Position numbers and translations under genes: made by a program. The notes under the pieces were generated by a model. The model worked only from the letters and a program-made list of their open reading frames with translations. It was not told the origin of the DNA and searched no databases. From assembly GCF_000143415.4 (NCBI RefSeq), contig NW_003314274.1, positions 1,092,040 through 1,156,039 on the forward strand: 64,000 nt of DNA, given 5' to 3'. Of the stretch, positions 57,601 to 64,000 are shown piece after piece (position 1 is the first letter of the stretch; each line of letters starts with the position of its first letter). Source of the stretch: Selaginella moellendorffii (Eukaryota; Streptophyta; Lycopodiopsida; Selaginellales; Selaginellaceae).

Positions 57601-58806
57601 CTGGAAAATGCTGACAATACCAATAAATATGACTAACTTCATCACACGCCTAGCAGCGAATGTCACGGCCACAACCATGTCCTCCCCATTGTCCTTGGAC
57701 TCGAGCAGCAGCAGTATCAACCTCCATTGGAACAAGACCATTGCTCACAAGAAGTGGAGTAGAAGGACGTGCATCAAAAAGTGGAAGAAGTGATGTCTTA
57801 TAACATTGTGCCAAGTGAAGAGTATCGTCAAGGGTGGCTGGAGCAAGTGCATGCACAAGTTTGACAAACTTTTGATGAAGTGCTGGCCACAACATTCCTA
57901 GCTTGATCCACTCCAACATATTTGGCTTCGCATGAAGCAAGAGGCTTCAGAAACGAACGCCAAATTACATCACCGACTCAGATGGCCTTTGACGAAGATG
58001 ATGTAATTACTGGAAGGCATCATCACAATTATCAGCATGTCTGAATATGCATTTGAAAACGTCTGGGAGAACACTCCAATCCCCCGAGTGGCTGCATTAA
58101 AACCATTGTACCACTGCAGCACCATCCCTTAGAGACACATGGGAAACTCACGCAAATGTCAAGCATCATCCCAAGAATGATATGTGGCAATCATTGTGAA
58201 GTGATTGAACCAATGGTACACATCATCCTTAAGATTCCCATGGAAAAACTCCAGTCGAATGTGGGGATTGGCATTAAGAGAAAGGGGAGTTGTACCACGT
58301 GCCGTGAATGCCACCATCAATTGAGTTTGGTTGTTCAATTGCAATCACATAGCATTAAACAATTGCACCAACTGCTACTCCAGAGTCAAAAGAGGAGACT
58401 GTTGCTCTGCCATGAAGATGAATGAAAAGGAAAGAGCAAAAAAAGGGACATAAGAAAAAATTAGAAGGAAAGGGAGATCTAGACAATGAAAAAGCTAGAT
58501 CTAAACCAAAATCCTGAAAGGAAAAAACAAAAGAAAAGAAATGGAAAAAACTAGATCTAAATGATGCAAAAGTTAAATCTAAACTAAAATCCCAAATGCA
58601 AGCACTCCTCAGGGACAATGAAAGTTGCCCCTCACCTTCACAAATGTGAGTATTTAGAATATGGAAAGGGCATATAAAAAATGTGCATATCAATTAACTT
58701 AGCTTATATACAGAAATAAATGGTTTGGATTAAAACCAATCCAACGGCTACCAAAATTCCACTACACTAATATTAGTATATAGCATCGTAACCGTACACT
58801 TCCTCA
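54687..58806 (-). mobile_element. degenerate inverted relative of the second Gypsy element
   Basis: Minus-strand sequence follows the same order as 16788-21792: gag (58345-57500), zinc knuckle, protease (57400-57100), RT (56890-56050), RNase H and the first half of integrase. RT keeps [20 protein letters not shown] and KLDLASGYWQVP. The 5' LTR survives at 58647-58806; the 3' end is truncated, integrase sequence running straight into the last 50 bp of an LTR near 54687-54740. Many stops and frameshifts; older than the 17-21 kb copy. Confidence 0.85.
58647..58806 (-). repeat. 5' LTR of the inverted Gypsy copy
   Basis: The complement matches 21626-21792 (GAGTATTTAGAATATGGAAA... to ...CGTACACTTCCTCACA), with scattered substitutions. 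Confidence 0.8.
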
Positions 58807-59784
58807 CAAAGGTAATATATTTTTTTTATAAAATATGATATGATAGGTTTTGTTAAAAGGTATCTATCTTAATAGTAGGAAAATGAGCCAATACAAAAGT
58901 ACAAAAGGAGTGGAATGATGTTATATAAATTATTATTTCTATTGGAGAATATATATATCTTTATATATGAGAAATTATGTGTGGAATCAGTATTCCCTCT
59001 ATCTTTGATATGTTGCTCTAGCCAAAAGGCATAGCTATAGCAACTCTCCAAGTGACATCTGCTATAGGTTGATTGAGATTATGCATCACATACAACCAGT
59101 GCATTGCTGTGGAGAGTGAAATGCTTGATTGCATCAAAAACAAGCTATATAGCCTATTTGACTGTGTTCCAAGGTCGCACCAATACTAAGACAGGGTGCT
59201 ACTAATCTTTGGCCTCTTTACAATGCCCCACAAACCTGAAAAGGGAGCTGGCTTATGGCCAAGCAACTTGGCATCACCATCTCATAAAAAAGCTGACTTT
59301 ATCATCATACTTAGGTGGAGATGTAATACTTGGAAAATTACCTTGATCCCCTCTATATGAAGCACTTTCACCATTTACTTGAGCTCCAGCTATAGATCCA
59401 CCTCCGTTAATGGCAAGCGGGCTCATCAGAGAGAAGAAGTTTATGGTTGAGTAGCCCCAAGTATTTACCTGTATAAAGGAATGAGTTTGTAGAAATCACC
59501 AGTGTTATGGACAGTATAAAGGAGGTGGATGCGGGATAAAGGTAGGTTATGTTTTCCATTACTCCTCTGTCCTTCCTCTCTTGTCTTCCTGGCTAAGATG
59601 TCAATTGTTTCTCTTTTATGTATATATACTCTTGATTGGCTTTGAGAGATCACATCGTGCTGAGAGTCTTAGCAGTTGTTTAGCAGTGATATGGAGCACA
59701 CTTCACACAAATGAGGAGAGAGGGAATCTGTCCAAGAAGCTAAGGGAAATTTTCGGGTGATTGGGGTTTTGGAGGAAGAGAGCA
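58807..59784. other. AT-rich DNA with no gene seen
   Basis: No protein family is recognisable. Around 59465-59785 the sequence looks like the leader of the frame that follows (TATATATAC near 59620). Confidence 0.5.
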
Positions 59785-60106
59785 TGGCATTATTGATTCT
59801 TCGCAATTGTGGGAAGAAGCGAGGGGCTACTGTACCAGAAGGATCTCCATCTCAGTTTGAAACTTTTGAGGAGCCAGTCGACATTCCTCCAGTTCCTCTG
59901 GAAGAGTGACTAAGCAGGTTCATGGAGATAGGCATCTCACACCAGCAGGAGCTTAAAGATGCCATCAACACGATGAAGGGCATCCAAGAGGATGGAATGG
60001 CTTCCATCCAGGAGATCTGGAAATGGCAAGTAACACTAGAGAGGCGGGTGGATGGAGCTCAAGGGAACATCTTTGATGCATGTGCCGACCCAAGGACTCC
60101 TAGCTG
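59785..60106 (+). pseudogene. gag-like or coiled-coil frame, broken by one stop
   Basis: MALLILRNCGKKRGATVPEG opens a frame that meets TGA at about 59908 and continues with HQQELKDAINTMKGIQEDGM and QVTLERRVDGAQGNIFDAC. The helical, short-heptad character recalls the N-terminus of some retrotransposon gag proteins, but no LTR or pol follows. Function unknown. Confidence 0.35.
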
Positions 60107-60339
60107 ACAAATGTCGATGGAACAAGAGGTCACACATGTTTGCAGTGGCATCCCAAAGATTCGATCCTCAAGATCAGCCACTTTCTTTGATCCACATGGT
60201 TTTCGCTTTGGAACATTGATGAGGGAGATGGAGGGGGTATGGTAAATGGAGTGCTGATTGGAGGATTTTTGTTGCCAAGGCATTCCATCCCTTTGAGGGA
60301 TCATTAGCATGTTTGTAAGGTTTAGTCTTTTCCAGCATT

Positions 60340-60470
60340 CTAACATTTTTGTTTCCTCCAGCAAGAGTAGGTGTAAGAGTAGGAGTTGGAGCAAGAGTAG
60401 GAATAAGTGTAGGAGCAGGAGTAGGAAAAAGAGTAAGAGTTGGCATAGAAGAGGAGGAGCAAGAGTAGGA
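60340..60470. repeat. AGAGTAGGN purine-rich simple repeat
   Basis: Imperfect 6-bp units (AGAGTAGGAGTAAGAG...). The minus strand is open as a Pro-Thr-Leu repeat, (L)TPTLxPTPAPT-like; probably simple sequence. Confidence 0.85.
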
Positions 60471-61322
60471 ATATGTGCTTTAGGGTGTATCTTGGGATGT
60501 TGAAGGAGTTACACTAAAGAAAATTTACTAACTAACTTATATTTATTTCCATTTTCAAGTTTGTTTATCTTTGTCATAAGCATTTTAGGCAACTTTAGGC
60601 AACTTGTGGATAAAGTAAAAGGTTCTAAACCATTTATTTTGGCCAAGGGCTTTTCTTTCTATGCTTTAGAAAAATTTATAGCCTTTCTGCTCATATTAGT
60701 GTAATTAAGCTCTATTTCGTTAAAGTGGGATTTATTCAGTAAAATGGGACTAAGTACAAATTTTCAAGTATTTGAAAATGACGTGAAATTATATGTTTTT
60801 TGTCCAGGGGCTAGACATATCTGGGGCATGGTGACTAGCGCGGTGACTTTGTGTCCAGACTGAGTCCATCTGGTTGTATAATAAATCTCATTGTCAAGGT
60901 GAACAAGCCGAATCTGAAGCTAAAGAAGAGCGATGGCATGCGCGCACACACTATTTGTTTGTTCATTGAGCGTGTGGTGAGCTTTCCAAGATGAACGTCA
61001 TTCCTATTAGCCAGACATATAACTTAATGGTGAGAACATTTAGATATTATTCAATGTTATCTTTTTCTAACGAATCTAATTGTGAAGGTGTAGCAAGAGG
61101 CATTGCTAGTCTAGAGAAGTCATTTAACTCATTTGACCCTTAGTGTATTTTCATGAAACTAAATAACATTCATATTATTAAGGAATTTCTCTAGTACCTT
61201 TTTTTTACGACATAGAGGCTTGCATTTCTTTCAAAGGTGATTTAGTAAAAGGCCTGAGGGCACATGCCATTCTATTTCTCAGACCGGTATTAAGATATAC
61301 TAGTGCAAAGGGCCACATGCCA

Positions 61323-63973
61323 TCACGCCTCCTCTGATTCAGATTCGGATTGTTCACCTTGAAATAAAATACATTAGAAACTTAGTAAAGGAATATTAAT
61401 GAATCTCACCTTGAACCCGGGTTATGAATGCTCTTGCTGCATCTCTTGCATGGTCTGGCAAGGTGATGGTGGCACTCTTCTTCCGCATCCAACCATGCAC
61501 AACATTATCCACCGATATGCTCATGCTGGGATCCCTTGGATTCAGCACCCATCTCTTTTCTAGGCAATCCTTCGTATATCCGGAACTTGGCTTGAACCAC
61601 TCCACAGTTACATTGAAGGAGTTAGTTTCCGCGTCCTCCTCTGCATCAGTGATGCAGCGCCCCACCCATATCATTTGTTTTTTATTACTGGGTCTGACAA
61701 GCACGACCATTCCTTTGCAGACTTGTACTGGATTGAATGCTGAATCCGGCTTCTTGTTCCTTGGCCCACAATAGTGATCCTCAACATCGTTATCTGTCAC
61801 TGCATTTCCAGAGGACATTGTTCCGCTACTATCTGGTGCTCTGGGTTCTGGCCAAAAGGACTCTTCCAATTCTTCATATACAACTGGCCCATTTTGGATA
61901 GCAGATATAATCTTCTCCCAGTATTCGAGCAAAGGCTTGCACCTCTTAAAATAGGATTCTCCACCAAACACCAACCCCCTCTTCCAGAAGGCAATATGCT
62001 GTCTAATCCCGGCCACTATACTTTCCTGGTCTTTGAGTCCATCCGGGTGCATCGGCCGTGGGGAACCCTGAGGAATCATAGGTTCCCCAGTTATGGGATC
62101 TCTCTTGAAGAGTTCAATGCCGTCCACTGGCAGCCACACTGTGTCCCATTCTCTCATCTTGTACCTCATCACTGGAGCACCGTCACGCATGCTGAAATGA
62201 AACTGAAGAGGCTTGGAGTGGCCAATCAACGTTTCGGATCCGTCCCTGATGTAGCCTCTTACAAACCCCTTAAAGTCTGGAACCTCTGTCACAAGTGCAG
62301 CTTCAACAGTGCCTTTGATGCAATTTTGGAATTCATCGTAGAGTTGTGGGAGGGTGAGGACATTGGATCGCCGGAGGGACTCTGCCAAGTGACTGAACAT
62401 GGCATCGACGTCTTCATGAGTGTGCCCAACCATGAGAAAGCCAAGTGTAACCGTTTCAAATATGCCTTTGGCAACAAGCATCGCCAAGTACGCGAAGACG
62501 TATATGTTTTTGTTCTCACTGCCAGCATTGTCTGTTTGGAGCAGAAGATGGGGTGGAAGGCCACATCGGCCGCAAGAACTTCCTTGAGATTCTGCTTCGT
62601 TTGGATGAGGCTGTGGGCATGGTGCCCAGAACTATGGGAACTTCTTTGTACCTCTATGGGGTGGCGGGGGTGCAAACATGATAATTGCGTCCCTAGCAAA
62701 ACACTTAAGGTCTCTGCAAAGTGCGCAGACTGAGCTGAACGGCCAACCCTTGCATAAGGCCACATCGGCCGGGCGACCAGCCTCGTCGGAATGGCATGAG
62801 GCCTCACGTGATAACCCTACAATCTGACGGCCAACATATTCACTGGGATGGCATGGGGCCCCACGCGATACTACAAGCCTTTGCTCCTCCTCCAGCTGAA
62901 CCCTGTATGGGGTTCGATCGACAAGGGCCTTATGCAAGGGTTGGCCGTTTAGCTCAGTCTGCGCACTTTGCAGAGACCTTAAGTGTTTTGCTAGGGACGC
63001 AATTATCATGTTTGCACCCCCGCCACCCCATAGAGGTACAAAGAAGTTCCCATAGTTCTGGGCACCATGCCCCATGAGCGATTATGCCAAACAGAGACAC
63101 AGGCAGCTGCATGGATGAAGAGATTGCCTTGGGGGCAGGATTGAGTCGAGGTAAGCACGTCTTTTTCTGGTCCATTTTGTCGTGGATGATGCAGAGGTAA
63201 GAGTCAGGTCTCTCCATGGAGAGAATCCTGTTATGATAATATGCAGTCCTGCAGCTTCTCTGCTCGATGTTGTGGTCGAGCCGCCTTCTAACCAACGTCT
63301 CTCGCTCTTGAGCGCTGCAAGAATTCTTCGACAAAGCCATTTTGATAGCAGTGCACTCGTCACACTTTGAAAAGCTGGAGTACTTTCCTATACTCACATC
63401 CCTGAACCTGTTGCTCCACAATCTACTAAATCTAGATTGGCTCAGCTTCCTATAGCCATTACTCTGGAGTTCCCGATTCACATCTTCCAATATGGCCCCT
63501 TTGGTATACATGGAAGGGAGAACTCGTTGGGTGTCTCGTGTTCCATCTTCCAAGATGCGGGTTTTATGTGGTTGCTGCTCGCTACATGTCTTGGCAAACC
63601 TCTTGAAGATTGCCTCTCCATATACAACATGACCCCTGGTTTTGTGCGTACCGTCGTTCCCATGGACTGCCTATTGAACCCTTTGTTCCTCGAACTCAGT
63701 TTTGATTCTGTAGAATGTGGTTCGAGGGACTCCATAAATGATTCTCCATGCCTTCATGCAGACCAAACCCCTCTGGAAGACCATGCCCCCCACCTGATGT
63801 TCTAAAGCATCAACAGATGACCGTAATGCTTCATACACAAAATTGTGAGCTGCCTTCCAGGACAATGTCTTGTATTTTGCTCTCTCCTCTTCAATAGCAT
63901 CCCAATCAGCATGTTGACAGCACCTCCTCTTGCAACAAGCAACTGTCGAGACCATTCGAACCTCTATCGCCAT
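61323..63973 (-). pseudogene. transposase-like gene (GHTHED, DUF7869-type), interrupted
   Basis: Minus-strand frames: 63973-63671 (AWRIIYGVPRTTFYRIKTEF), a TAG at 63670-63668, then VHGNDGTHKTRGHVVYGEAI, MYTKGAILEDVNREL, YSSFSKCDECTAIKMALSK, YYHNRILSMERPDSYLCIIH, DKMDQKKTCLPR and GIIAHG at 63073. A 458-bp inverted-repeat insertion follows. The frame resumes at about 62614 with LLQTDNAGSENKNIYVFAYL, then TLGFLMVGHTHEDVDAMFSH and a C-terminal domain. A GTGAGA donor at 61409 joins a last exon (61357-61323) with an acidic tail. D-x-MDQKK, DNAGSENKN and GHTHEDVD recall the RNase H-like fold of DUF7869 proteins, thought to be transposon-derived. Product and mobility are not established. Confidence 0.65.
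62615..63072. mobile_element. inverted-repeat (foldback/MITE-like) insertion
   Basis: Arms of 147 bp (62615-62761 and 62926-63072) are reverse complements with a single mismatch, beginning GGGCATGGTGCCCAGAAC. The 164-bp loop is GC-rich and has no ORF of its own. It splits the transposase-like frame between the codons for GIIAHG and the downstream segment. I see no clean target duplication: TGAGGCTGT on the left, CATGAGCGA on the right. Confidence 0.8.
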
Positions 63974-64000
63974 TTTCTGCCTTTTCAGTTCGTTGCTCAG

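Overview
The window is eukaryotic plant DNA, most likely from a lycophyte such as Selaginella moellendorffii. The evidence is very short spliceosomal introns (about 45-85 nt), plant-specific families (U-box/ARM E3 ligase, germin-like proteins, an At3g15890-type cytoplasmic kinase), a ciliary gene expected only in plants with swimming sperm, and compact GC-richer genes lying between AT-rich, retrotransposon-rich stretches. The species is inferred, not proven.

Region 1 (1-12.4 kb) is a nested transposon stack. An old, deleted Ty3/Gypsy element (234-11759, minus) carries one TRIM-like element in its left LTR (652-1478), another in its reverse transcriptase (2729-3858), and a chromodomain Gypsy element (6304-11520) in its right LTR with a perfect GGCAA target duplication. 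The chromodomain element has a 15-nt stretch beside its 5' LTR that is perfectly complementary to its predicted transcript start, as in self-primed Tf1/Sushi elements. The stack sits in a block whose second copy is at 22.97-23.56 kb.

Region 2 (12.4-25.7 kb) holds a germin-like family: one intact gene (25049-25702), one copy disabled by a single nonsense codon (13583-14236) and two small fragments. All four share a 22-bp promoter element. A two-exon SAM-domain gene and a second, degenerate Gypsy element lying in a TA microsatellite come in between.

Region 3 (26-40 kb) holds a 15-exon NADP-isocitrate dehydrogenase ending in the peroxisomal signal SKL, a possible MIR-type hairpin, and a GDSL-lipase pseudogene cut in two by a 9,076-bp block flanked by AGT. 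That block carries a 3'-DNA-phosphatase fragment, a WRAP53/TCAB1-like WD40 gene, a tRNA-Asp relic, a degenerate P-loop gene interrupted by a palindromic TG...CA element with a GGATT target duplication, and an intronless M32 carboxypeptidase.

Region 4 (40-54 kb) is the gene-rich island: an unrecognised Trp/Arg-rich protein, a PUB2/PUB4-like U-box ligase, a CFAP119-like ciliary protein, a PP2C phosphatase, an At3g15890-like kinase, a mitochondrial processing peptidase alpha pseudogene scrambled by two in-place inversions, and an unknown coiled-coil protein.

Region 5 (54-64 kb) is again mobile DNA: an inverted relative of the region 2 Gypsy element, and a transposase-like gene (GHTHED motif) interrupted by a nearly perfect 147-bp inverted-repeat insertion. 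No operon-like organisation exists; the cellular genes are independent housekeeping, signalling and ciliary genes.
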